Of a stretch of DNA of 64,000 bases, positions 55,193-64,000 are shown piece after piece. Numbering within the stretch: the stretch's first letter is position 1; each line of letters starts with the position of its first letter. The position numbers and the translations under genes were made by a program. Source of the DNA: Akkermansia muciniphila (GTDB lineage Bacteria; Verrucomicrobiota; Verrucomicrobiia; Verrucomicrobiales; Akkermansiaceae). The stretch covers positions 1 through 64,000 of the forward strand of contig CAMCIC010000001.1 of the NCBI GenBank assembly GCA_945874895.1, written 5' to 3'. Below the pieces are notes generated by a model, which worked only from the letters and a program-made list of their open reading frames with translations, searched no databases and was not told the origin of the DNA.

Positions 55193-56437
55193 ATGACAAA
55201 TTACGCACGTATCAGTCTCATCCTGCTAGTCACATCTTGTTTGAGCCACGCTCAGGAATTTCGCCCCCTGTTCAACGGGAAGGACCTGACGGGATGGAAG
55301 GGAGCAGGTTACGAGGTGGTGGATGGCACCATCGTATGCACTCCAAAGGGGAGCAACCTGGTGACAGAAGAGCGTTTCAGCCATTACATTCTCGATTTTG
55401 AATTCAAACTTCCACCCGGCGGCAACAACGGCCTAGGCATTCATTACCCCGGAACGGGCGACGCCGCTTATGTGGGCTTGGAGTTGCAAATTCTCGATGA
55501 TACCGCGGAAAAATACAAAGGCCTCAAGGAATATCAGTTCCACGGCTCCATTTATACCATGGTTCCCGCAAAAAAAGGTCATCTCAAAGCTGTCGGCGAA
55601 TGGAATCACGAACGCGTCACGGTATTGGGAGATCGTGTAAAAGTGGAACTGAACGGCACTGTGATCACCGAGGCCAACCTTACCGAACTGGAGCAAAAAT
55701 TCCCCAAACACCAAGGAGTCAAACGTCGTTCGGGCCACATCAGTTGGTGCGGACACGGCGATCCCGTCGCATTCCGCAACATTCAAATCGCCGACCTCGC
55801 CCCCACCACCCATGCCGAGGCACTGAAAAAACAAGGTTTCACCCCGCTGTTCGATGGAAAAACGCTAGAAGCATGGAAAGTGGAAGCGGGCAGTGAAGGT
55901 CATTGGCTGCCCCTCAATGGTGTCTTGAAATATGACGGCAAAAGCACGGCAAAAATCAAGGATTTGTGGTCGGTCAAGACGTATGGAGATTTCACCATGG
56001 TGCTCGACTGGCGTTGGAATGGTCTTGGCCCCGTGATGAACCGCCCTGTGATCAATGCGGAAGGCAACGAAACCGGTGAGACGCTCAAGGTCGAAGAACT
56101 CGATAGCGGCATTTACATGCGTGGCAACATCCATTCCCAAGTCAACCTGTGGAACTGGCCCGTTGGTTCGGGAGAAGTCTACGGTTTCCGCACGAACAAA
56201 GGACTGCCCGCCGAGGTCCGCGCCGGTGTCACGCCCAAGGAAAAAGCCGACCGCCCCGTGGGCGAATGGAATCACATGGAAATCACCATGAAAGGCGATC
56301 GCTTGACCGTCGTTCTAAACGGCAAAAAAGTCATCGGAAACGCCCAACTCCCCGGCGTCAAACCAACAGGTCCCGTTGGTTTGCAACATCATGGCAGCTC
56401 GATCGATTTTGCGAATATCTGGATCAAGGAGCTTTGA
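55193..56437 (+). CDS. Protein with two tandem DUF1080 domains (3-keto-disaccharide hydrolase fold), exported
   Basis: A 414-residue secreted protein; the signal ends LSHAQ. Two beta-jelly-roll DUF1080 domains follow: residues about 20-205, starting FRPLFNGKDLTGWKG, and about 220-414, starting FTPLFDGKTLEAWKVE. Each contains the typical ILDFEFKLPPGGNNGLGIHY or DFTMVLDWRWNGLGP core. Members of this family have been shown to cleave 3-keto-glycosides in some bacteria. Two domains in one chain suggest an internal duplication, with the second more divergent. It stands alone after prs, 125 bases upstream being clear of other genes. Confidence 0.9.
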   Translation: MTNYARISLILLVTSCLSHAQEFRPLFNGKDLTGWKGAGYEVVDGTIVCTPKGSNLVTEERFSHYILDFEFKLPPGGNNGLGIHYPGTGDAAYVGLELQILDDTAEKYKGLKEYQFHGSIYTMVPAKKGHLKAVGEWNHERVTVLGDRVKVELNGTVITEANLTELEQKFPKHQGVKRRSGHISWCGHGDPVAFRNIQIADLAPTTHAEALKKQGFTPLFDGKTLEAWKVEAGSEGHWLPLNGVLKYDGKSTAKIKDLWSVKTYGDFTMVLDWRWNGLGPVMNRPVINAEGNETGETLKVEELDSGIYMRGNIHSQVNLWNWPVGSGEVYGFRTNKGLPAEVRAGVTPKEKADRPVGEWNHMEITMKGDRLTVVLNGKKVIGNAQLPGVKPTGPVGLQHHGSSIDFANIWIKEL

Positions 56438-56506
56438 TCCATGATAAGATCAGGCGATTTACTCTATAGAATGCAATTCGAATAGCGCGCAGTATGGTAT
56501 CCTGCG

Positions 56507-57100
56507 CTAGGCGCTTTCCGTCACACGTGCGAGAATTTCTTCCATGACCTGGGTGTATTCGGCGATGCAGGCGGGTTCGCATTCGAGTTGGAACACTTGT
56601 TTTGAGAGTTCCTCTGCATCAAGGTAACCGGCGCGGATGAGTGTGACTAGGGTGTTGATGTCTTTGAGACCGCGATCGGATTCGCGCCTTCCAAAGCGGC
56701 GGTCGAGCCGGGAACGGGCGGTGGCATTCACCTTGGACGCGGCCATGTCCATGGGATGCAGCGCGACGACGTTTGTGAAACCGGGCATGGGAACCAAGCG
56801 GTCGCGCCAGCCTTTGGGAAAAGCATCGGCCAGACGCAGATCGACGAAATCAGCGTAGAAGCCGTGGGCGTGGTGGTAGCTGTTATCTTCACCAAGTTCT
56901 CCTACGAGTTCCATGCGAATCGAAAAATCATCAGGTTCAATAAAAAAGTCGGCATCGATAGTAACTGCTGCTCCGATTTCAACAGGATCTGCGTGCGGGA
57001 AAGATGCGAACAATGAAGATGATCCAAAAAGAATGATACGCCTACCTGGCGCCCGTTCGCACACCGCTGATACCAAAGATTTTAGTGCCTGGAACTCCAT
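56507..57100 (-). CDS. Nucleotidyltransferase-fold protein (DUF6036/AbiEii-like), possible toxin-antitoxin member
   Basis: A 197-residue protein with RRIILFGSSSLFASF near residues 20-34, then VTIDADFFIEP, the paired acidic metal site (D-x-D) of the nucleotidyltransferase fold. Later come LVPMPGFTNVVALHPMDMAA and KVNATARSRLDRRFGRRESD, a basic stretch seen in AbiEii/DUF6036-like proteins. The ATG at 57100 overlaps the 3' end of the 113-residue gene by 19 bases, so the two are coupled. Such overlapping pairs are common in toxin-antitoxin modules, but also in housekeeping genes, so the role is open. Confidence 0.75.
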   Translation of the reverse strand: MEFQALKSLVSAVCERAPGRRIILFGSSSLFASFPHADPVEIGAAVTIDADFFIEPDDFSIRMELVGELGEDNSYHHAHGFYADFVDLRLADAFPKGWRDRLVPMPGFTNVVALHPMDMAASKVNATARSRLDRRFGRRESDRGLKDINTLVTLIRAGYLDAEELSKQVFQLECEPACIAEYTQVMEEILARVTESA

Positions 57101-57423
57101 GAAAGTCGAGTGATTTCGTCTTTGGCAAGAATGCCGGGAAACGGCGAATAACCTTTCCATTGCACCGACTCCCAATCTTGGTCACGCAGGAGGTAGAGAA
57201 GATGTGCCATGCCTTGTTCCGAGGCGCGAGCTTCCAGGATCATGGAGCGCCAGCCCTCGAGGCGAACCCGGGCGGAATGGCCTTGGGCAAGCCAGCGGTC
57301 GATGTTGGCGAGCGGTATGTCCAACAACGCAGGATCAGCCTCGATCTTATCGGCAATGAGCCGAAAGCGATCCGCGGAAACTTCGTCGCCGGTGCGTTCG
57401 GGTAAGGACGATGCTGGTTGCAT
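57082..57423 (-). CDS. Small hypothetical protein overlapping the nucleotidyltransferase gene
   Basis: A 113-residue mostly helical protein (SADRFRLIADKIEADPALLD, IDRWLAQGHSARVRLEGWRS). No transmembrane segment, no HEPN signature (R-x4-6-H) and no clear helix-turn-helix motif are visible. Its last 19 bases overlap the next gene, and it lies 84 bases downstream of leuS on the same strand. It may be the upstream partner of a toxin-antitoxin-like pair. Family not recognised. Confidence 0.65.
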   Translation of the reverse strand: MQPASSLPERTGDEVSADRFRLIADKIEADPALLDIPLANIDRWLAQGHSARVRLEGWRSMILEARASEQGMAHLLYLLRDQDWESVQWKGYSPFPGILAKDEITRLSWSSRH

Positions 57424-57507
57424 GCACGCAATATATCACCTTAGGCGGAATGTGCCAAGCCGGGATTTTGCTTCGGTTCTCTTATCCGATGCGGATGGAG
57501 CGTATGC

Positions 57508-60057
57508 TCAACTCACCACCAGGTTTAGCAAACGACCTTGGACGTAGATGACCTTGCGCATGGTTTTGTCGTTGGTGTGCTCTTGGATCTTGAGGGACGC
57601 GAGTGCGGTTTGCAGGGCGACTTCTTCTGAGGCATCGGGAGCCAGACGAATGCGGTCGCGCAGCTTGCCGTTGACCTGCACGACGAGCTCGATCTCATTT
57701 TCGATCAGAGCTTCCGCATCGAACTCCGGCCATGGTTGATGGTAGAGCATGGTGCTGCCGCCAGTGAGTGTTACGTGCAATTCCTCCGCCAAATGCGGCG
57801 CGAAGGGATTGAGCAGGCGCAGGAAAATGAGGAACTCCTCGACGGGCACTTGCTCGGCCTGAGTGAAGGCGTTGGTGCAAATCATCATCTGCGAGATGGC
57901 GGTATTGAAGGCCATGCGCTCGATGTCATCGGTGACTTTTTTGATCGTCTCGTGCACGACCTTGCGCAGTTTGCTATCGCGACAGGGCTCTTTGCTGAGG
58001 CGTGATGACAATTGCCATTCTCCCGCTTGGTTTTCCTCCATCGCCACACGCCAGACGCGGGCTAAGAAGCGGTGCACGCCCTCGACTCCCTTCATCTGCC
58101 AAGGCTTCACCTGTTCCAGCGGACCCATGAACATTTCGTAGAGGCGGAGAGAGTCGGCTCCGTATTCGCGGATGACGTCATCGGGATTGACGACGTTGCC
58201 GAGCGACTTCGACATTTTTTGTCCGTCCTCACCAAGGATGAGACCTTGGTTCACCAGCTTCTGGAAAGGCTCGGGAGTGCTGAGATGACCCAGATCAAAC
58301 AACACCTTGTGCCAGAATCGGGCATACAACAAATGCAGCACCGCGTGCTCGGTGCCGCCGACGTAGAGATCGACTGCGCCGCTTTGCCCATCGCCGCCAA
58401 GCCAGTAATTTTCCGCTTCTTTCGAGAGGAAGGCGTTGGCATTTTTCGGATCGCAGTAGCGCAAATAATACCAGCACGATCCAGCCCATTGCGGCATGGT
58501 GTTGGTTTCGCGTTGGGCAGTATCCGTATACTTAATCCAATCAGTCGCTTTAATCAACGGACCGCGCGGATCGCCCGTAGGCTTAAAGTCTTCCAGAGCC
58601 GGTTGCAGCAAGGGTAGCTCGGACTCAGGGATGGCGGAGTGTTGACCATTTTCCCAGATGACGGGAAACGGCTCGCCCCAGTAGCGTTGGCGTGAGAACA
58701 GCCAATCGCGCAGTTTGTATTGGATCTTGCGAGCGCCTTTACCGTTTTCTTCGAGCCAGGCGATCATCTTCGATTTCGCCTCGGTGGTGGGCAGGCCGTC
58801 GAGGAACGACGAATTGACGGCAATGCCGAGGTCGGTGAAGCCTTTCCAATCATTTTCTTCTTTGAGTGGTTTCACTACCTGGACGATGGGGAGAGAAAAC
58901 TTTTCCGCGAAGGCGAAGTCCCGTTCATCATGCGCGGGCACAGCCATGATCGCACCGGTGCCGTAACCCATCATCACATAGTCGGCAATCCAAACCGGGA
59001 TGTTTTGACCGTTGACGGGATTGATCGCATAGGCACCTGTGAACACGCCCGTTTTGTCCTTGTTCATCTCGCCACGCTCCATGTCGGACTTCGTTGCACA
59101 GCCCTGGACGTAGGCTTCCACTTCCGCTTTTTGTTCGGCGGTAGTGATTTCATGAACGAGGTTATGCTCCGGAGCCAGCACCATGTAAGTCGCGCCGAAC
59201 AATGTATCCGGACGGGTGGTGAAAACCGTCACGGTGTGGCCGCCGACGAGGAAATCCACCGTCGCTCCCTCACTTTTTCCGATCCAATTTTTTTGCAACA
59301 ACTTGATGCCTTCTGGCCAATCGAGAGCATCGATCTCATTCAGCAAACGCTCGGCATATGAGGTGATACGCAGCATCCACTGCCGCAGCGGACGGCGCTC
59401 GACGATGTGGCCTTTATGGCGCCATTCATCAACCTCTTCGTTCGCCAACACTGTGCCGAGGTCAGGCGACCAGTTGACTGGAGCCTCGTGCACGAAGGCG
59501 AGTCGGACGGCATCCACCTGCTCACGCGTCCATCCCTTGGCTTCCAGTTCGCTGACAGGCTTGGCTTTTTGTTCTTCCTCATTGAAGTAGGAATGATAGA
59601 GTTGTAGGAAAATCCACTGTGTCCAGCGCACATAACTCGGATCGGTGGTATCGACTTCGCGATCCCAATCATACGAAAAGCCCAAGCGCTTCAATTGCTG
59701 GCGGAAGTTGTTGATATTCGCCTCAGTGGTGACCCGCGGGTGCTGCCCGGTTTTGATCGCGTATTGTTCGGCGGGTAGACCGAAGGCGTCCCAGCCCATG
59801 GGATGAAGCACGTTGAATCCGCGACAGCGTTTGAAGCGCGCAAGGATATCAGTGGCCGTATAGCCTTCCGGGTGTCCCACGTGCAAGCCTGCGCCGCTGG
59901 GATAGGGAAACATGTCAAGGACGTAATATTTCGGCTTCGACGCATCAAAGTCCACCTCTCCCGGTCCGGAGGTGCGGAATGTTTTCTCTGTATCCCAACG
60001 GTATTGCCACTGGGATTCAAAAACATCAAAGGGAAATGGTTTGCGACGCTCGGACAT
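57508..60057 (-). CDS. leuS: Leucyl-tRNA synthetase
   Basis: An 849-residue class I synthetase that charges tRNA-Leu. The HIGH-like motif is in [20 protein letters not shown] (about residues 52-71), the editing domain covers residues about 220-420, and [16 protein letters not shown] is at about 612-627. The anticodon-binding and C-terminal domains follow to the end. Length and order match the family, with nothing missing. It is divergent from hisI across 124 bases. It may share a transcript with the small gene pair 84 bases downstream. Confidence 0.97.
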   Translation of the reverse strand: MSERRKPFPFDVFESQWQYRWDTEKTFRTSGPGEVDFDASKPKYYVLDMFPYPSGAGLHVGHPEGYTATDILARFKRCRGFNVLHPMGWDAFGLPAEQYAIKTGQHPRVTTEANINNFRQQLKRLGFSYDWDREVDTTDPSYVRWTQWIFLQLYHSYFNEEEQKAKPVSELEAKGWTREQVDAVRLAFVHEAPVNWSPDLGTVLANEEVDEWRHKGHIVERRPLRQWMLRITSYAERLLNEIDALDWPEGIKLLQKNWIGKSEGATVDFLVGGHTVTVFTTRPDTLFGATYMVLAPEHNLVHEITTAEQKAEVEAYVQGCATKSDMERGEMNKDKTGVFTGAYAINPVNGQNIPVWIADYVMMGYGTGAIMAVPAHDERDFAFAEKFSLPIVQVVKPLKEENDWKGFTDLGIAVNSSFLDGLPTTEAKSKMIAWLEENGKGARKIQYKLRDWLFSRQRYWGEPFPVIWENGQHSAIPESELPLLQPALEDFKPTGDPRGPLIKATDWIKYTDTAQRETNTMPQWAGSCWYYLRYCDPKNANAFLSKEAENYWLGGDGQSGAVDLYVGGTEHAVLHLLYARFWHKVLFDLGHLSTPEPFQKLVNQGLILGEDGQKMSKSLGNVVNPDDVIREYGADSLRLYEMFMGPLEQVKPWQMKGVEGVHRFLARVWRVAMEENQAGEWQLSSRLSKEPCRDSKLRKVVHETIKKVTDDIERMAFNTAISQMMICTNAFTQAEQVPVEEFLIFLRLLNPFAPHLAEELHVTLTGGSTMLYHQPWPEFDAEALIENEIELVVQVNGKLRDRIRLAPDASEEVALQTALASLKIQEHTNDKTMRKVIYVQGRLLNLVVS

Positions 60058-60181
60058 AACTGCAAGGAAGATTGGGGGCGGGAGATTGGCGAATTTGCCG
60101 CAAATTGCAATGAAATATGCCCATGCAACTTGGGATCACCTCAGGACTTGCCAAATTTCTCCTGTCACTTACCCTGCAAGC

Positions 60182-60604
60182 GTGAGCGACGATATACCTA
60201 CCTGCTTTGCCCCGCGTCTCGACAAGAAACAAATCGAAGACGGATTGGAATTTGCGCCGAAGTTTGATGAAAACGGATTGCTGGCGGCTGTGGCGATCGA
60301 TGTGCACACGCGCGAGCCGCTGATGCTGGCATGGATGAATCGCGAATCCCTGCGTCTCACCTTGGAGAAAGGCGAGGCCGTATATTGGTCGCGCTCACGC
60401 CAAGAAATTTGGCATAAAGGAGCGACTTCCGGCCAAATCCAGAAAGTCCTCGAGATGCGCACTGACTGTGATCAGGACGCTATCATCCTCTATGTCGAAC
60501 AAGCCGGCGGCGGGGCCTGTCATACCGGAAGAAATTCCTGCTTCTACCGCACCATTCACCCCGGGAGTCCATCGGCATTGCGATTTTTGCAAGAAAATGA
60601 CTGA
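60182..60604 (+). CDS. hisI: Phosphoribosyl-AMP cyclohydrolase
   Basis: A 140-residue enzyme of histidine biosynthesis, without the HisE domain. The GTG at 60182 starts a protein whose family part begins near residue 15. It has VAIDVHTREPLMLAWMNRES, AVYWSRSRQEIWHKGATSGQ, and the zinc/magnesium site DCDQDAIILYVEQAGGGACH followed by TGRNSCFYR with all cysteines. An ATG at 60110 would add 24 residues lacking family similarity. No other his gene is adjacent, so the pathway is scattered. The next gene, rplS, starts 133 bases later. Confidence 0.93.
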   Translation: MSDDIPTCFAPRLDKKQIEDGLEFAPKFDENGLLAAVAIDVHTREPLMLAWMNRESLRLTLEKGEAVYWSRSRQEIWHKGATSGQIQKVLEMRTDCDQDAIILYVEQAGGGACHTGRNSCFYRTIHPGSPSALRFLQEND

Positions 60605-60639
60605 TTTTTCAAAAAAATCGCCTGAAATGAAATTCACAG

Positions 60640-60668
60640 TTGCCATCGCGCAAAAAAACCTCTAGCTT
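60640..60668 (+). promoter_or_regulatory. Candidate promoter of rplS
   Basis: TTGCCA at 60640-60645 and TAGCTT at 60663-60668 have a 17-base spacing. The -35 matches five of six consensus bases; the -10 matches only three. The leader to the L19 start (60738) would be about 63 bases and is GC-rich (GCGCGCCCCGCGCGACG). Weak evidence. Confidence 0.27.
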
Positions 60669-60737
60669 GCGCGCCCCGCGCGACGCTCCTTGTGAGCCGC
60701 GAAGGTCTCTAACCATCACATTCTCCTACTCAAGACC

Positions 60738-61085
60738 ATGAACATCATTGCCAAAATCGAAAGCGAACAACTGAAATCGGATATCGCCGAATTCAATGTG
60801 GGAGACTCCGTGAAAGTCCACTGCCGTGTGGTGGAAGGCGGTAAAGAGCGCGTTCAGATTTTTGCGGGCTTGGTCATCGGTCGCAAAGGTCATGGCGTCA
60901 ATTCCTCCTTTACGGTGCGCAAAATTTCATACGGCGAAGGTGTCGAGCGCGTTTTCCCCGTTCACACTCCCCGTATTGCAAAAATTGAAGTAACCAGCCG
61001 CGGCAAGGTGCGTCGCGCTAAGCTGAACTACCTTCGTTCCCGCGTCGGCAAGCGCGCTACCTTGGTAAAGAGCCTCGATGCGTAA
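60738..61085 (+). CDS. rplS: 50S ribosomal protein L19
   Basis: A 115-residue ribosomal protein at the 30S/50S interface. The sequence has [40 protein letters not shown] and [20 protein letters not shown], then a basic tail [16 protein letters not shown]. All parts are as in the family. It is monocistronic: an intrinsic terminator follows 23 bases after the stop. The usual partners trmD, rimM and rpsP are not seen upstream, so the standard operon is broken here. Confidence 0.97.
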   Translation: MNIIAKIESEQLKSDIAEFNVGDSVKVHCRVVEGGKERVQIFAGLVIGRKGHGVNSSFTVRKISYGEGVERVFPVHTPRIAKIEVTSRGKVRRAKLNYLRSRVGKRATLVKSLDA

Positions 61086-61108
61086 TCAGCTCGCGTTACT
61101 TGCGCTTG

Positions 61109-61142
61109 AAAAAAAGACTCGACTGCGGTCGGGTCTTTTTTT
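61109..61142 (+). terminator. Rho-independent terminator of rplS
   Basis: An 8-base stem, GACTCGAC (61116-61123) with GTCGGGTC (61128-61135), has a TGCG loop and one G-T pair. It is flanked by seven A and seven T residues that extend the stem, and ends in a T-run. This is a classic intrinsic terminator. Confidence 0.92.
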
Positions 61143-61196
61143 GTGCCTTGATGCATCGTGCTTGCGCGGCGCAGGCAATCGACTACGATCCACCCC

Positions 61197-62138
61197 GTGA
61201 GAGTTCCTTGGTATGCCTACCTACCCCTGATCCTGTTGACGGTCGGCCTGACTTGGTGGCAAGGCAGCAAAAAAAAGGAATTTCTTGTGCCGCCCGACGA
61301 AAAGGCACTGGCCCAGATCCGCCAACAAACCAAAGAAGAACTCAAGGCGACAGATTCCATAGTTCAGGAAAGACCGATACTCGTCAAACCCAAGAAGCTC
61401 ATCCTGCCCGAGGAGCACAAAGACCAAGGATCGTTATCGAGCTTAAAACCTGAGGAGTTCGGCGATCCCACGGTGGCACCGGGACTCGATGGCTATCGAG
61501 CGCTGGCAGGAAAAGGAGCCATGCTTTTGGCGGAGCTGGCCACCCAACTCGAAAGCCGTGGCGAAACGCAGCGCGCACTGCTCGCATGGGAACGCGTCAT
61601 AGACTCAACGGAGGCAGAGCTCGCGCAACAGGATGCTGCCAGTCTTGCCATCCAGCGGCTGCGGGGTCAATTGCCGAACTGGAATGTCGATCCCACTGCG
61701 ACAAAGACAGTGTTGCTTCACGCGCGCTGCGGTCCTGAGCGCAATCGAGAGCTCGAGGCTATTTTTCTGGATATCATCGCCTTACTCAATAAGGCGAGCT
61801 CAGGATTGATCGATTTCCAACTGAAGCTTCAACCCGGCCCCAAGCCTACCAAGGGGTCGCCACCACAACCGGTAGCTCTGTGGTTTTCCGGCCCAACAGT
61901 CGACTCTGTCATTTCCAAAACCGCATCGATCCCTCTCGCAAATTCCCCTGCCGAAGAACAAAAAAACCGACTTCTTTTGGCTGTATACAAATTGCTGCGC
62001 GACGGATCCCGTATACGGCCAGACCTTCGGCCACTGCGTGATCCCCAGAGCCATGATCCTGTCCGACTGCTGGAAACCGCCATCACTCGACGAACATGGG
62101 AACTCTGGGCGCAAACTTTTGCATCGAAAAAATCATAA
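61197..62138 (+). CDS. Membrane-anchored hypothetical protein
   Basis: A 313-residue protein starting at GTG 61197, with an N-terminal hydrophobic helix (WYAYLPLILLTVGLTWWQG) followed by a lysine-rich linker. The remainder is exported or cytoplasmic, with helical stretches such as LAGKGAMLLAELATQLESRG and TQRALLAWERVIDSTEAEL, resembling half a TPR repeat. Later comes a Pro/Lys-rich segment (LQPGPKPTKGSPPQP) and a hydrophilic C-terminus. It starts 112 bases after rplS, beyond the terminator, and 37 bases before the YdjY-like gene, so those two may form an operon. Family not recognised. Confidence 0.7.
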   Translation: MRVPWYAYLPLILLTVGLTWWQGSKKKEFLVPPDEKALAQIRQQTKEELKATDSIVQERPILVKPKKLILPEEHKDQGSLSSLKPEEFGDPTVAPGLDGYRALAGKGAMLLAELATQLESRGETQRALLAWERVIDSTEAELAQQDAASLAIQRLRGQLPNWNVDPTATKTVLLHARCGPERNRELEAIFLDIIALLNKASSGLIDFQLKLQPGPKPTKGSPPQPVALWFSGPTVDSVISKTASIPLANSPAEEQKNRLLLAVYKLLRDGSRIRPDLRPLRDPQSHDPVRLLETAITRRTWELWAQTFASKKS

Positions 62139-62175
62139 TTTCCCCCAAGAAATTCGTTCCACCGACGTTATATTG

Positions 62176-62916
62176 ATGACACACATGATCCGATACTCCT
62201 TGCTTTTGCTGATCAGCCAATTTTGGGCCTGGGCCGATCCTGTTCAGACATCGGACAATGGCAGCGATGGCGCTCACAAAAATCCGGAAAAGCCGAAAAT
62301 GATCCGACTCGATGACGGACGCATGAAGTATGGCGATATCGAGTTCGACCCGAAAACGCGCCAAGTGCGCATTCCCTGCAGTGTCAATATGAACGATGGC
62401 TTGTTAGAATTCGCCATCGTGCATGAAAACGGCAAAATTCACGAGTCTTTGCTCATTACCAAATGCACACCCACCGACATCAACGTTGTCCTTAAACTGT
62501 TGCGCTATGTGGCATCTGAGGAGCTCTACGCCATTGAAAAAGAACCTGGGATTTTGAGCAAAAATTTTCCCGAAGTGCCCGAAGCCACCAAGAAGGCGGC
62601 TCGCGTCCATCTCAACATCGAATGGCAACAGGACGGCAAGCTGAAGAAAGTGGCACTGGCCGACTGGCTCATACAGGCTGAGACGCACAAGCCCATGAGC
62701 CAAGAGCCATGGGTCTATGGCGGATCCATGATCTACGACGGCGCTTTTTTGGCGGAGCAGACCGGTGATATCGCCTCCATTTTCGTGAGCCGCGGCTCCC
62801 TGATTTTGTATGCAGGCAAACACAATTTCAACGATGATGCATGGCTGGCTCATACCAAGCGCATTCCTGCTCAGGGCACCAAAGTCCACTTCATCATCCA
62901 ACCTCAACAACCGTAA
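62176..62916 (+). CDS. YdjY-like secreted protein
   Basis: A 246-residue exported protein; the signal ends QFWAWA. Residues about 45-110 have the YdjY-domain pattern: IEFDPKTRQVRIPCSVNMND, then LLEFAIVHENGKIHESLLIT with CTPTDINVVLKLL. YdjY-domain proteins are widespread in Planctomycetes and Verrucomicrobia and lack a proven function; in some ferredoxin-like clusters they accompany electron-transfer genes. The remainder is a beta domain containing EPWVYGGSMIYDGAFLAEQ. ATG at 62185 is an alternative start. It is followed 21 bases later by the terpenoid-cyclase-like gene. Confidence 0.78.
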   Translation: MTHMIRYSLLLLISQFWAWADPVQTSDNGSDGAHKNPEKPKMIRLDDGRMKYGDIEFDPKTRQVRIPCSVNMNDGLLEFAIVHENGKIHESLLITKCTPTDINVVLKLLRYVASEELYAIEKEPGILSKNFPEVPEATKKAARVHLNIEWQQDGKLKKVALADWLIQAETHKPMSQEPWVYGGSMIYDGAFLAEQTGDIASIFVSRGSLILYAGKHNFNDDAWLAHTKRIPAQGTKVHFIIQPQQP

Positions 62917-62937
62917 ATCTCAAAAACCACAAAAACC

Positions 62938-64000
62938 ATGAAATCCATCCTATGCTTCTTCGCCGCTGCCAGCGTCACATGGGCCGAAGTTTCGCCCTAC
63001 GTGTCGCTACAGGAAGAAATGAAACAATCCATCGCGCGCGGCAATGCTTGGCTCGCAAAGCAACAAAAACCGGAAGGTCACTGGGATGATCCAGAGATCC
63101 CTGCATTCACCGCACTGGCGCTGACGGCTGCCGTACGCGATCCGAACCTGAAAGCCGGTGCGCGGCCCGCTCACATCAAAACCGGTTTTGCTTGGTTGCT
63201 CAGCAACCAGAAAGAAGACGGTGGCATCTACAACCGCGGCCTCACCGTTTACAATACCGCCACCGCGGTGACCGCACTCACCTCCGCTGGCGATGAAGCT
63301 TACGAGGCTGCCATCGTTCGCGCACGCAAACATCTCATCAACAACCAGTGGGATACGGGCGAAAAAGGAAAAGTGGATGGGCCTAACGATGGAGGCGTCG
63401 GCTACGGCTCCAAGAACGATCGCTCTGACATGTCGAACACCTACCTCGCGATCGAAGCCCTAGCGTTGTCGAAAAAAGTCATTGAAGATGGAAAACATGG
63501 AGACCAACCGGATCTCGACTGGGGCGCTGCCGTTTCTTTCCTATCGCGTTGCCAGAACCTGAAGGAAACCAATTCCAGCGAGTGGGCTACCGAGGACCCG
63601 AAAGACAAGGGCGGTTTTGTGTATGGCCCGAACGAGAGCAAGGTGACAGCGGAGCCTGATGCCAATGGCAAAATACCGTTGCGTTCCTATGGCTCCATGT
63701 CCTACGCCGGACTACTGTCCATGGTCTATGCCAAAGTTTCCGCCGATGACCCACGCGTGGTCGCCGTAAAAGAATGGCTCGGAAAAAACTACACATTGGA
63801 AGAAAACCCCGGGGTCGGGGCACAAGGCTTGTATTACTATTACAACACCATGTCGAAGGCTCTGGCTGCCGCTGGCATCGATAAGCTCCCCTTAGAAAAC
63901 GGCAAGACCGTCGACTGGCGCAAAGAACTCTGCGAACGCCTTTTGAGCAAACAGCGCGAGGACGGGTCATGGGTCAACGACAATGGTCGCTGGATGGAGT
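62938..64000 (+). CDS. Exported terpenoid-cyclase/prenyltransferase-fold protein, 3' end outside the window
   Basis: 354 residues are visible, with no stop before the window edge. The signal ends AASVTWA. The repeated QQKPEGHWDD, ALTAAVRD and SNQKEDGGIYN pattern is the alpha/alpha-toroid (squalene-hopene-cyclase or prenyltransferase-beta) repeat. Later repeats read GGVGYGSKNDRSDMSNTYLA, RSYGSMSYAGLLSMVYAK and LLSKQREDGSWVND, with GxGYGxxN-like turns. Exported members of this fold occur widely in Planctomycetes and Verrucomicrobia and probably do not make terpenes. A catalytic DxDD motif is not seen in the visible part. It starts 21 bases after the YdjY-like gene. Confidence 0.82.
   Translation, partial: MKSILCFFAAASVTWAEVSPYVSLQEEMKQSIARGNAWLAKQQKPEGHWDDPEIPAFTALALTAAVRDPNLKAGARPAHIKTGFAWLLSNQKEDGGIYNRGLTVYNTATAVTALTSAGDEAYEAAIVRARKHLINNQWDTGEKGKVDGPNDGGVGYGSKNDRSDMSNTYLAIEALALSKKVIEDGKHGDQPDLDWGAAVSFLSRCQNLKETNSSEWATEDPKDKGGFVYGPNESKVTAEPDANGKIPLRSYGSMSYAGLLSMVYAKVSADDPRVVAVKEWLGKNYTLEENPGVGAQGLYYYYNTMSKALAAAGIDKLPLENGKTVDWRKELCERLLSKQREDGSWVNDNGRWME

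Noticed and set aside
59972-60181. Extending hisI upstream into the leuS start region.
   Set aside because: That would overlap the divergent leuS gene and add residues unlike HisI; the GTG at 60182 gives normal length.
1-64000. Searching for tRNA or rRNA genes, transposases, integrases and phage genes.
   Set aside because: None was recognised; intergenic gaps are short and carry no cloverleaf-like or inverted-repeat-bounded element that I could support.

Overview
The window looks like a chromosomal segment of a free-living, Gram-negative member of the Verrucomicrobia, probably class Verrucomicrobiia. This is inferred from protein families typical of that phylum. They include a Verru_Chthon cassette protein A homologue, a DUF1549/DUF1553 cytochrome-type protein paired with a DUF1501 protein, tandem DUF1080 domains, a DUF3472 protein, autotransporter-associated beta-strand repeats, H-X9-DG-like pilins and a MoxR/DUF58/BatA-like operon. 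LpxK and a TonB-dependent receptor show a lipopolysaccharide-bearing outer membrane. Coding density is high. I saw no rRNA, tRNA, CRISPR, transposase or prophage genes.

Layout. 1-2.7 kb: end of a helical protein, a type IV pilin-like protein and an ABC exporter pair. 2.8-5.5 kb (minus): a lipoprotein, a YgiB-like lipoprotein and a YgiC/glutathionylspermidine-synthase-like ATP-grasp enzyme. 5.7-13.1 kb: amidohydrolase, tRNA-dihydrouridine synthase, trypsin-like lipoprotein protease, small lipoprotein, and the very large Verru_Chthon A protein with a secreted partner. 13.1-16.6 kb: heme O synthase, a secreted cyclophilin with an unknown C-terminal half, and a first RlmN.

16.6-20.1 kb (minus) is the most interesting region. 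A clear TPP riboswitch precedes a TonB-dependent receptor, a PnuC-family transporter and a NadR-like P-loop kinase. Together they read as a thiamine uptake and trapping operon. Without the riboswitch, the last two genes would probably be annotated as nicotinamide riboside genes.

20.2-28.2 kb: DUF3472, SMP-30/gluconolactonase, DUF2721 and the DUF1549/1553-DUF1501 pair. 28.3-35 kb: a MoxR-DUF58-small membrane protein-BatA-large vWA-like membrane protein operon. 35-42 kb: HflX overlapping an L,D-transpeptidase, then a 1388-residue choice-of-anchor I/5'-nucleotidase-like protein with an upstream palindrome and a strong terminator. 42-45 kb (minus): an esterase-like protein and two unknown envelope proteins. 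45-50.7 kb: YsxC and a 1618-residue pectate-lyase-like beta-repeat protein.

50.7-61 kb holds housekeeping genes: a second RlmN, LpxK, RNase PH, PRPP synthetase, LeuRS, HisI and L19 with its terminator. These are interrupted by a tandem-DUF1080 protein and an overlapping nucleotidyltransferase/unknown pair. 61-64 kb: an unknown anchored protein, a YdjY-like protein and a terpenoid-cyclase-fold protein cut by the window edge.

Protein family names come from motif recognition by eye, without database searches.
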